Assembly: GCA_009809945.1 (NCBI GenBank)
Contig: WTPW01000415.1
Span: 226,656 to 290,655, forward strand
Length of the DNA stretch: 64,000 nucleotides
Source of the DNA: Gigaspora margarita
Taxonomy: Eukaryota > Glomeromycota > Glomeromycetes > Diversisporales > Gigasporaceae
Reading direction: 5' to 3'
The notes under the pieces were generated by a model, which searched no databases, was not told the origin of the DNA, and saw nothing but the letters and a program-made list of their open reading frames with translations. Positions 1 through 9,695 of the stretch are shown here, piece after piece. Every line of letters starts with the position of its first letter. The first letter of the stretch is position 1. Both the position numbers and the translations under genes were made by a program.

Positions 1-1094
1 ACCAAGATGTTAGTTCTTGAATTTTGATAATATCTTTGATAAAGGAGCGAGCTTTGTGTGTTATTATATAATTGTTCCATAAAAAGTGAGTAGGTAGTTT
101 GAAGTATGTATAGAAGATTTCTATTATAGGTTTATCAGAGCCTTGTTTTGCTAGCAGGTCAGCTTGGTTATGCAGAGAACTAGTTGAATGTGATTCAACT
201 TTGATAGGAGTAATAGAAATGTTTTTTGTAGATTTAATAGAGTTAATAATTGAGATTATATCCCAGTTTTTGTTTTGAATAAGTTTAAGGGAAGGAGGAT
301 TGATTAGGTTTTTGATTGCAGATAAGTTATTAATATATATTGTAATAATAGAGTTATTTGGTATAGCAAGTAAAAGAGGGATGGTTGCCATTAATTCAGA
401 GCGAGAAGAGTCTGGAGAAGGATTTATTGCTGCATTAAAGTAGATAGAAGGGTCATTTTTACAAATCCAGCCTATACCAGATTTGATATTTGAGGATTGG
501 AGATTTTTAATGGAAGTATCAGTAAAAAGTTAAGGTGAATTGTATTTAGATTAAGGATATTGTTGTATGTTTGAATTAGTTAATTTTGGTAGTAAGGGGT
601 TTTAATACTATGATATATAAGATGTATCTCATGAGAGAGAATATTAATTTGGGGTTGATAGGGGGAGGGAAGTAAGGGCAGGTCTAAGTTGTTGAAGATA
701 TCAATTATAGCAGAATTTCTTTATAGTCTATTTGTAGAAGAAGTCTACTAAACTTGATTTGTCTATATGGAAGATTTATAGATTTGAAATTCCGTGGAAG
801 ATTAGTGATTTCTAAAAGGTTTGATTGTCCTGTAGATGTTTNACTAGATTGNTTAATTTTATAGAGAGTAGTTTGCTGAGATTTGTTTAATTGTAGGANG
901 ATTTTATCTNGATNATTGAATAGTAGTTGGTAAGGAAGTGAGTTGGAAGGGGATATTAGATCAGTTGTATTAATCAAGCTATTTCTTGAGGGTAGTTTAA
1001 TATGTGGCCATGTAATATGGATAGAGTTGAGTTGTAGTGTTTGAGTAAGTCGAGTAAACCAAGAAGGTTGGCGACCTCTAGTTTTTTTGTTTGT
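1..1094 (-). pseudogene. LINE-A connector and RNase H domain (partial)
   Basis: Decoded on the minus strand, this stretch gives FTDTSIK followed by GIGWICK (about 533-465), SRSELMATIPLLLAI (about 409-365) and HSTSSLHNQADLLAKQG (about 190-140). Together these are the D, E and H-x-N-x-x-A-D signature of RNase H, as in LINEs that encode their own RNase H. Stops and Ns interrupt the frame. The domain runs toward the window start and the element's 3' end is not present. Confidence 0.75.
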
Positions 1095-2278
1095 TCAAAG
1101 ATATATATTGTTCCAAGGAAAAAAAGAGTTGTTATTTGCAGTTGTAATTTGTTCAATAAATAAAATTTTCTTGTTTCTGAGACTATTAATTGTAAGATTA
1201 TTAGGAGTTGTAGGGAGTATATCATAGCTTAGGTGTGTATGTTCAGAAAGAGGTGGAAATGTTATAATTGAAGGTATAAAGGAAATTGTTATATTATTTT
1301 TAGCTCGTTGTGCAAGATAAAAAAGGAGAGTATAGTTTTGTGTTTTTCGATGATGCAAAATGAGGGTTTCTTTAGTAAGGTTAGGAGACCAAGTTTTTAA
1401 TAGCCAGGATTTAATTCGAGCNATACCAATGTCTGAGAGAAGTGGAAAGNTATTAAAAATACNTTCGATATTAGAGACACTGANTTTTTGGATTANATTA
1501 GTAAAAGTAGGTAAATTAAAAGCAAGTGGATTTGTGAGTGAGATGTTATTAGTGTTCTTGGCTAGTGAGAGCATTTTTTTTGTTTGTATAGAAAGTAATT
1601 GGGAGAGTTTGGTTTGTGTATTTTTATGAATAGGAACGATTTGTAAAAGATATTCTAAAGAGGGTTGAAGTATAAGGTTGAATAAGGAGGNTATTTGCGA
1701 AGGTAACAATTTTTTGTATCTAATAAGAATTAGAAAGTTTTCTATTTTATTATATATCATATCTAAAGTTGGTTTGGTTGAGCCTTTGCCATCATAGAAG
1801 ATATCTAGGTATCTAATTATGTCTTCAGGTTTGCGAGGAGTAATTGTTTGATTGTTATAAAAAAATTTGTGATTAGTTGTTTTTGAGTTTTTGGGGAGGA
1901 TATGGTGTAGATCAGATTTGGTAGGGTTAACTTCAATATTATTAATTTTGTATAAGATAGAGACATCATTAAGAATATTTTTTAGAGTTTCTGGATGTTC
2001 ACAATGCCACACTGTGTCATCTATATAGGCTAAAGGAGGGATAGTAATAGTAGTTGGGGTTGTGTTGAAAATTGTATCAAGTGGTGAGGAGGAGGAGATT
2101 TTTAGGAATTGATTATTATATTTTTGAGCAATAAAAGCAAGAATAGGGTCATAGTAAATCTTCCAGAGGAGAGAAGAGTAGGTCTCTCCTTGTTCAATAC
2201 CAGAGATAATAGGAACTGGTGATGTAAGTCCATAAGCTGTAATTACTTTAGCTGCATGAGAGGTATGCAGTTCAGTTA
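1095..2278 (-). pseudogene. LINE-A reverse transcriptase, C-terminal half
   Basis: Second half of the interrupted RT. It carries the GIEQGETYSSLLW block (a variant of the QG-S motif) and the catalytic AYIDDTVW box at about 2030-2007 (YIDD), followed by a thumb-like region rich in Asn, Leu and Ile. Several Ns fall in the thumb region. The frame ends with a TAA at about 1095 and coding similarity resumes beyond it. The product would be the polymerase that performs target-primed reverse transcription. The broken frame makes this copy a pseudogene. Confidence 0.85.
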
Positions 2279-3986
2279 GGGGAGCGCCATTTATCACCTG
2301 ATTTTTTAGGTGGGTGGGGGTCAGAAAATTATCAGGTCCTAATAGTAGATAACTTTTGATTGGCTAAAATTTTTTAAAATTTTTTAAAATTTTAAAAAAT
2401 TTTTAAACTTTAATATTAAATAAAATTTGAACTAATGATTCGTTTTGGATGATTTAACTACCAAACTGTTCGTCTCAATGAGACGATTCCAAGAGCCTAA
2501 AATCATCAAAATCCAATTACTGGATCCCAAGATCGTTATAAATTTGTATTGCTTTAATTATATTAGTTTTGTATAAGGTAGATATGCCTAATTTGGTGCA
2601 GTGCCTAATTCGGCGCACTAACGATATCTTACGAACTGTTGATCAGAATCACGTGATTTTGGTACCATTCGATTCGTCTCATTGAGACGAATCGAATGAT
2701 ACCAAATCATATGATTCTGACCGATAGTTCACAAAATATTATTATTTAACCCAAATAACCTATTTTATATATAATTTTAGAAAATTAGTACAAAATCGTA
2801 GATAAATTTTGATAGTCTGGTCCGTTTTTGACGATTTTACTACTAAAATGACCACCTTGAAGAGACGATTCCACGAGCTCAAAATCGTTAAAATGCAATC
2901 ACGGGATCACAAGATCATTGGGATTTTCGTATTACTTTGAATAAAAATTAATTAGTTTAACTAATCTAATTTTCATCAAATAATAAGAAAATCTTTAACG
3001 ATCTTGTGATCCTGTGATTAGATTTTAACGATTTTGGGCTCGTTGGAATCGTCTCTTCAAGGCGGTTAATTTGGTGGTAAAATCATCAAAAATGGACCAG
3101 TCTGTCAAAAGTTATCAACGATTTTATGTTGATTTCAAATTTTGCTTTACACAGGTTATTTTGATTAAATGATGATATCTTGCGAATATCGATCATAACC
3201 GCATAATTTTAGTACCATCTGACTCGTCTCATCGTGACGAATCGAATGGTACCAAAATCTTATAATTTGATCAGTGGTTCACAAGATATCATTAGTGATC
3301 TTTAGTGCGCCGAATTAGGCACTGCGCCAAAATTGGACTATGTTTTAAGATAATCGTTAAAATGCGATATCTTATGATTGAGTGATCAGATTCGGGTGAT
3401 TTTGGTATCTTTCGATTCGTCTCGATGAGACGAATCGAATGGTACCAAATCATCCGATTCTGATCGATATATCACGTGGTATTCATCGTAGAACTTAGGT
3501 GCGCCGAATTAGGCATACCTTATATTAAAAATTATTATTAAAGTTCTTATAAACTTTAACATTGAATAACTTGTGAACCAGTGATCCGTTTTAGATGATT
3601 TTACTACCAAAATGCTCGTCTCAGTGAGACGATATAATGAACCTAAAATCGTTAAATTTTGATCACGGAATCCCAAGATCGTTATAGATTTGTGTNTATA
3701 CAAAACTAATATAATTAAAGCAATACAAATTTATAAAGATCTTGGGATCCAGTGAATGGATTTTGACAATTTTAGGCTCGTTGGAATCGTCTCATTGATA
3801 CGAACATTTTGATAGTAAAATCATCCAAAACGGATCGTTGGTTCGAATTTTATTTAATATTAAATTTTAAAATTTTTTTAAAATTTTAAAAAATTTTAGC
3901 CAATCAAATTGCAGTATTTATTATCAGGTGGGGGGTAGGGGGTAGTTACTTAGTAGACCCTAATCACCTGATAAATGGCGCTCCCC
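2279..3986 (+). mobile_element. 1.7-kb palindromic DNA element in LINE-A (PIF/Harbinger-like ends)
   Basis: Bounded by inverted ends GGGGAGCGCCATTTATCA and its complement, flanked on both sides by TTA (2276-2278 and 3987-3989). A 3-bp TTA duplication and a GGGG start are typical of PIF/Harbinger elements. There is no transposase ORF. The interior is a nested set of inverted modules: 2400-2570 pairs with 3650-3850 and 2790-2940 pairs with 2995-3130, while 2644-2712, 3198-3275 and 3375-3465 are each self-complementary. Most modules are centred on variants of CGTCTCAnTGAGACG. It breaks the LINE-A reverse transcriptase, so it is younger than that LINE. Confidence 0.85.
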
Positions 3987-3989
3987 TTA

Positions 3990-5226
3990 TTAAATTAATG
4001 CCAGAATTAGGGATACCAATTCTTCGACAAGCATCTTGTAAGCGTCTGATATTAATTCTATCAAATGCTTTAGACATGTCTTGAAATAGTATCCATGCTT
4101 CTTTGTTATGGGAGATGTAATGTTCGATAGTATTATGTAAAATTTGAATTGGTATATGTGTTGAAGAGTTTTTAGTAGCTGCGAAATTTAAATTAGAAAG
4201 AAGGTTGTTTGTTGAAATTATTTTGTCCAGGCAGCTGGTAAAGATTTTTGTAAAGACTTTTTTAAAGGGCTCAATAATAGAAATTGGTCGAACTTGTTTA
4301 AGTGTAAAATCCCAGTTGGATTTTTTTGGAATAAGAAAAATGTTTGAAGATTTCCATTCTGTTGGTATTTTTTGCAGTTGGAGACATTTATTAATAAGAG
4401 ATCTGAAAATACTTTGTGCTGTAGAGCTAGCATGCTTAATATGCTCGTAGCATATTTCAGAAGGGCCAGCTGCTTTTTGGTTTGGAAGATTAGAGATTGT
4501 TTCTGACCATTCCTGATCTGTGATTGTTTTGAATAAGTTGTTGAAGAGAGGTTCGAGTTCTGGATGTGGTTGATAAAATTGGTTTAGATCAGCAGGGATT
4601 GGTTGAAGAGGTTTTTCAGAAAAGTATTCTGTAAAATGGTTTTGTATTTGCTCTAGAATTTCACTTCGCTCTATAAGGAGGGTATTGTTAATTAGGAGGC
4701 GATCAATGTTGATATTGTTATATTTTTTGAGTATTTTTTTGTAGAAAAGTTTGGGGAAGTCTGTGTAGGTTTTGTCTCTGTTTTCTATTTTTTGTTTAAT
4801 TTCGTTATATAAGTTTTGTTGATATTGATAATTTAGTGCGGTTTTGATAAGTTGAAATTCATTTTTGATTTGGAGAAGGTTTGTGAGGTTGGTTTGTAGA
4901 GAGTTGTCAGGATATTGGGTTTGGTATTTGTTGAGAAGGTTTGGGAAGTTGGGTGATTGAAAATGGTTTTTGAGAAATTGGATTTGCTTGTATCTATAAT
5001 ATAATGGTGATTGTTTAGGAGAGGAAGTGTCTTGAATTTCTTTAATTGTTTTGATTTTCTTAAAGGGAATGTGTTTGGTAGCTGCTTTAGTTAGAGCTTT
5101 GCGTATCTGGTTCCAAGTAAGATTGAGTTGGTTTTGGTTTGAAATTGATTGAATTTTAGGAGAGATATGTTTGAGATTGCGTGTAGTTTGAGTAGAATAG
5201 TCTTGAATAGTTGATTTGGAGCAGTT
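3990..5226 (-). pseudogene. LINE-A reverse transcriptase, N-terminal half
   Basis: Continues the endonuclease frame after a TAG at about 5227. RT blocks are visible: KAAGPSEICYEHIKH, IPTEWKSSNIFLIPKK, RPISIIEPFKKVF and DMSKAFDRI, which holds the first catalytic aspartate. The reading frame ends at the insertion site of the 2279-3986 element. Removing that element with one TTA copy joins GINLI to TELHTSHAAK in frame, which is good evidence that the RT was intact across this point when the element landed. Confidence 0.85.
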
Positions 5227-5229
5227 TTT

Positions 5230-6795
5230 CTAGAGAAAGCATTTTCTTTTTTGTTGCTTATAAGGTTTAGGTTTGTTGATTATAATTGAAATTTCTAAGG
5301 TTATTATTTTATGGTCTGATTCGAGTATAGTATCTGCGAGGATATCTGTGTATTCGATATTTGTAATCGATAGATTAGTCCAAATTTGGTCTATTCTGCT
5401 CTGGATATTGGCTCGTTGGAATGTGAAGTTCTGAGTATTAGGGAAGAAGAAACGGTAAATATCTTTGCATTGATGGCTATAAAGAAACTTGATGAGTTGG
5501 GATTCAGATATTGAGGATTTTTTTGCTAGAGAACGATCTAGTCTTGGGTTTGGAACACTATTAAAGTCTCCCATAATAATAAGTTTGTAGTTGGAATTTT
5601 AAGCAAGAAAAATTATATGTTCTTGGATATCTTTACGGAGTTGTTTCTTCTCTTGAGTAGGAACATAAATTTGTAAGAGACGTATTGCCAGGTTTTTGAA
5701 GTAAAGATCAAGGCCAATGACATGGCCATTGTAGTTATATATACGGGCAATATGTTTTGCAAGTTTGTGATGAATAAAGATTTCTACACCTGTTTGGTGT
5801 GCAGAGGAGTAAGAGCTCCAAAAGCTAGTATAGTTAGGTATTTGGTTATTAAAGAATTTTCCTTCTTTTATTGAAAGATGAGTTTCAGAAAGGCCTAGAA
5901 TTTCAAAAGAGTTAAAGTTAAGAGCTTCTAGAATAGAGAGTTTTTTGTTTGGTTGGATAAGACCATTAATATTTAGAGAGGCAATTTTAATAGGAATTGA
6001 AGCATATTCTAAGGTAAGAGAGAGATTTGGTATAGGATGGATTGAGGGTTGGTTTAAAGAGAGTTCACAAGTTTGTAGAGATGGTATATTTGTTGGATAA
6101 TTAGATTTAAGAGGAATATTTAGAAAGTTGATAAGGTTTTTGAAGGAAAGTGGAGAGTGATTTGGTAAAAGAGATGTTTCATGTGGCAAGTATATGTGTG
6201 CTTCTTCAGAGTTGTATTTGTTTTTTGTTTGGACAGAAAGTTTGATATATTGTTCAGAAAAGAATGTTGGGTAGTCTGATTTGATAAATTGTGTAAAGGA
6301 AGCAATTGTTTGAGGTGAAGGTAGAAGTTGAAGTTTGTAGTAGGATAAGAATTTGTTATAACATGTAGTAGGATCATAAAGATCGAGTAAACTGGAAGGA
6401 GGAGGATTGTTAGGTTTGCCTAATATAGTATTTGTAGTTGGAGATGTATTGTCATTGTCTGAATCTTCAAAAGTAAAATCTTTAAGAGGTTTTGATTTGG
6501 ATGATGAGGTGTTTATGAAAATAGTTGGGATGGTAGTTTTTTTGGATGTTGTAAAGAAAGTATTTGGAGAAGGGGTCTCAGCAGGATTTGATGAAATGGA
6601 GGCTGAGACCTTTTGAGTTTCTTCTATAGAGTCGCTCACCGTATGCCCGGCTTTCATGGCTATGCAAGAATCCAAAGTCTGCTCTGTATGTTGAGTCTGA
6701 CTGTCATTAATTGGTTCTTCCACGTATTTGTTTTTTTTTATATAAAAATGTAAAAAAAAAAAAATAGAAAATGCAAAATATTGGCTTTTATACAA
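5230..6795 (-). pseudogene. LINE-A 5' ORF part with AP-type endonuclease
   Basis: Open from 6795 to a TAA at about 5598 and, in the same frame, on to about 5230. The first methionine with a sensible context may be the MKAGHTVSD start rather than the low-complexity IFFFLHFYIKK leader. Endonuclease motifs seen in order are IASLNINGL, LGLSETHLS, the GDFNSV metal-binding loop (about 5574-5557) and the SDHKIITLEI C-terminal motif. These are the hallmark blocks of the APE-type endonuclease that nicks target DNA in LINEs. The single internal TAA between the N-terminal half and GDFN shows that this copy is inactive, or that a sequencing error is present. The N-terminal ~250 residues have no recognised domain. 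Confidence 0.85.
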
Positions 6796-6932
6796 ATAAA
6801 AAAATCAAATTTTTAGAATTTTTTGCATTATTTTTGCGTGATATAATAAAATCATATAAAATTTTAGTATGCTGTACTATGAGATCAGGTGTCATGTGAT
6901 ATAAATTCCATGCTGTATTTACTTACTCGATT

Positions 6933-7208
6933 TTGAGTAATGGCTACCCAAAAAGTGTCCATAATAATATGTCCCTGACTGTACATACAATTTTTAAATT
7001 TTTACAGAGCTGTTCCCAAATTTCTGAATTGGATGTATTAGATCTAGGTCAGCATTTAGTCTACTTGATAACAGGTTCTATAGCAAAATTATCAGTTAGG
7101 CATTTTTTACTTAATGAATGGATATGTTTTATTAGTAAAATTTTTTATAATCTTGAGAAAAAATTGATTAATTCTGATCTAGCTGACCATGATTCTGATG
7201 TATTCTGA
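6933..7208 (+). CDS. Uncharacterised small ORF (doubtful)
   Basis: A 91-residue open frame with mixed hydrophobic and polar composition and no recognised motif. It lies just outside the LINE-A 5' end in AT-rich DNA, with no nearby intron signals or similarity to other ORFs in the window. It may be chance, or a scrap of a mobile element. It is recorded because it is one of few long frames in this stretch. Confidence 0.12.
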   Translation: MSNGYPKSVHNNMSLTVHTIFKFLQSCSQISELDVLDLGQHLVYLITGSIAKLSVRHFLLNEWICFISKIFYNLEKKLINSDLADHDSDVF

Positions 7209-7684
7209 TATATCCTGACCCAGAATTTTAGGAACCCCCTATATGAGTTCAATTTTTATAGCCAAAATTCTTGTGATCTAGTAATCAGATCTGTATCATT
7301 ATATGTAGCAATCACAGATTAAAATTTTGGGTTTACTAATTCCCAAGTTTCTATTGGCTGAATGCAAATTTTGTTTCATATAAATAATTGTTCAGATACC
7401 TTAAAATTTATATAAAAGTGTATCAATTTGAATAATTGTTTTCATAAATATTATTTCCATAAAAGTTACATGTTTAGTTAAATTTTCTTACTTATTAATA
7501 CTAGTTCTTTAGCTCTTCACAAATGATATAAAAAAACTTGCTCAGTTTTTTTTTAATATTTTATCCAAATAAAATAAACAAATGAAAGGATAGCCAAGTA
7601 GAAATATTTTTTATTATTTATTTTTTTTTGTTATTTTTTATTTTTTTTAAATTATTTTTTAATTTTTTTTATTTCTTTTAATTT
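7209..7684. other. AT-rich spacer
   Basis: Homopolymer-rich A/T sequence. No open frame, RNA gene or terminal repeat could be supported here. Confidence 0.6.
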
Positions 7685-7854
7685 TAGGTCATGCAAAGTT
7701 AATTTTTCATTTTGCATAACTTGGTGTTTCAAAATTCTGGTTAGCGAGTTAGATTTTTTTTTAAAAAAAATAACTTTGCATGGCCTAAAAAAAATTTTAG
7801 AAAAATTAGATCAGCAGGTTTTGCAAAATGACAAATCAACTTTGCGTGGTCTTA
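7685..7854. repeat. Foldback MITE, GGCCATGCAAAGTT family
   Basis: Starts TAGGTCATGCAAAGTTAATT and ends with the near complement (CAACTTTGCGTGGTCTTA), with an extra internal inverted copy around 7775-7793. Members of the same family lie at 25118-25190 and 54445-54781. It is non-coding, and the target duplication is unclear because it sits in T-rich DNA. Confidence 0.6.
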
Positions 7855-8090
7855 GTTTTTAAGTTATTTTATTTTATTTTAAATTATTTTTTTTATTTTA
7901 AATAATTAAATTATTATTTTTTATTTTAAATATTTTTTTTATTTTTAATATATATATTTTTAAATTATTTTTATTTTAAATTATTTTCATTTAAATTATT
8001 TTTATTTTAAATTATTTTTATTTTAAATTATTTTTATTTTAAATTATTTTATTTTAAATTATTTTTATTTTAAATAATCTTTTTTATTCC
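7855..8090. repeat. Low-complexity TTTTATTTTAAATTA tract
   Basis: About 230 bp of a near-tandem 12-14 bp unit (TTTTTATTTTAAATTA variants). It is a simple repeat with no coding content. Confidence 0.8.
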
Positions 8091-8250
8091 GGGAAAAAAT
8101 GTTAAAAGAAATCAGAAATCAGAATAATAAATCATTGATTTCTTTTTTTTTTGTTTTTGATCAGCAAATTTAACATATTTTTGCAAACCGCAATAATTAA
8201 TTGATTTCAAAAATACACAACAATCAAATCGTTAATAATTCTGGACAAAT

Positions 8251-8312
8251 TTGCAGATCATTTGGCAGATCATGAACAACCCAACTTTAAATGTGGTCAA
8301 ATGATCTGCAAG
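8251..8312. repeat. Small inverted repeat
   Basis: A 14-bp perfect arm TTGCAGATCATTTG pairs with CAAATGATCTGCAA across a ~34-base loop. It lies just upstream of the hAT-type MITE. It could be a decayed element or a cruciform; function unknown. Confidence 0.5.
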
Positions 8313-8335
8313 TTTGACCAGAAATATGAACGATG

Positions 8336-8908
8336 CAGGGGCCGATGATTTTCTGTGGTGCTAAAAAAAAAATCCTGTGATATAAAAAATAAATTCTGTG
8401 ATGCGATGTGAGCAATTTTTGAAGATTATTATGTGTGATTATGTGGTGAAAAATATCTGATTCTGGGATAAAAAGTGCTCAAATTCGAGCGAGCTTTATT
8501 GAAAAAAAACTAGCATCGAGGTTCAAACCTCGTAATATTGATGTAGTTGCATGTGAAACCATCGTTATTGTATCCACCAAATAATAAGATTCGAATTATT
8601 AATAGTTTTACAAACTATTACATGAATTTTTTAAGCCTGTTAAAGTAAACCATTACTAGACTTTTTAGCAATTCTTAGTTTCTATTGCAACTCTATTTCG
8701 TTTAGACATGATTATCAATTCTAATTATACCATGGTAAAAAATGGGGTTTATTTAATTTTTTTTAGTGATACAATAGTAACGCTACAGATAATTTCAAAT
8801 TATGAAAATTATGTGCGATTCTGCGGTGACAATACTAAATTCTGTGACTTAAGCAAAATTCTGTGAATTCTGCTGTGATATGTGAAACACAGAATATCAT
8901 CGGCCCTG
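8336..8908. mobile_element. hAT-type MITE (573 bp)
   Basis: The ends CAGGGGCCGATGAT and ATCATCGGCCCTG are inverted copies with one mismatch. Both flanks carry a perfect 8-bp duplication GAACGATG (8328-8335 and 8909-8916). CAGGG-type ends with an 8-bp duplication are the hAT signature. There is no transposase. Subterminal TTCTGTGA repeats occur at both sides, as expected for transposase binding. The interior holds a stem CGAGG/CCTCG around TTCAAA (about 8517-8532) resembling a Pol III B box, without a matching A box. Confidence 0.85.
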
Positions 8909-8916
8909 GAACGATG

Positions 8917-9690
8917 GTTTTATTAATCATGTGATGTAAATTGCCGTGTGTTTTGTTTACTTTCGGCAGTCCGTGCTGTGTCCCATCTCTACTTGTCACT
9001 TTATTTAGATATTTGATTGAATAATTGGGTAAATAATTTATCGGTTATAACCGGTCATTAACCGTATGACTGACCGCGGTCAGCTGGTTATGAGCGGTTA
9101 ACCTATCATGACCGACAGATGACTGACCAACCCATCCCTAATTCATACCTTTGCCATCTAAAAAAATTATTTAGCCAATTGTTACATAATATTGTTGGAG
9201 TACAAAACAATATATAACTTATATAAAAAATATTATAACTAAAAATATAAAATTAAACTGTTGTATGGCGATAATAATTAGTCATCGATATAGAAAAGGG
9301 TACAAATAGCATAAATAAGAGGTATGAATANCAATGCNCATCATCCTAAATTAAAACTATAATTATTTATATTTTATATAGGTTGNAAAAAACAGAGGGT
9401 ACAAATAGAATAAGAGGTACGAATAGCAATGCTCATCATTTTAAATTAAAAGCTATAATTATTTATATTTTATATTTATAAATATCATTTTATATAGGTT
9501 GGGTATAAATAGCAAAAACAGAGGGTACAAATAATATTGCCCCAAAATAATATATATAAAAAATTAGTTATTTTCTCTAGATTTATATCTAATAAAAAAG
9601 CTTTACAATACTAAACAGCTAGTATTACATAAAATTATAATTTATTTTCTATTCACTATTCCAAATCTCAATTCAAACCTCAATTCAAAC
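8917..9690. other. Non-coding stretch with solo hAT-like end and a tandem duplication
   Basis: GGTCA/TGACC-rich sequence at about 9035-9147 ends in ACCCATCCCTA, like a lone right end of a hAT-type element; related sequence lies at 16962-17080. At about 9297-9540 a ~110-bp unit (GAGGGTACAAATAG ... TTTATATTTTATATAGGTTG) is repeated two to three times, with Ns inside. No gene is seen. Confidence 0.5.
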
Positions 9691-9695
9691 CTTAT

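Larger units (their letters stand above)
1..6800 (-). mobile_element. LINE-A, decayed non-LTR retrotransposon (EN-RT-RNase H)
   Basis: A minus-strand non-LTR retrotransposon whose 3' end lies outside the window. Reading from 6795 downward there is an N-terminal region, an AP-type endonuclease, a reverse transcriptase and an RNase H domain, in the usual order of RNH-bearing LINEs. The frame is broken by in-frame stops (near 5598 and 5227), by a later stop after the RT thumb region (about 1094) and by scattered Ns. A DNA element at 2279-3986 interrupts the RT between its D-x-x-x-A-F motif and the Q-G motif. No poly-A tail or target duplication can be seen because the 3' end is missing. It is clearly the same family as the copy at 20133-32780: both share the pre-endonuclease block beginning CYNKFL. 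Confidence 0.9.

Noticed and set aside
8510..8540. Possible tRNA or Pol III gene in the hAT-type MITE (CGAGGTTCAAACCTCG)
   Set aside because: Only a T-arm-like stem with a six-base loop is present; there is no A box, acceptor stem or anticodon arm at the right distance.
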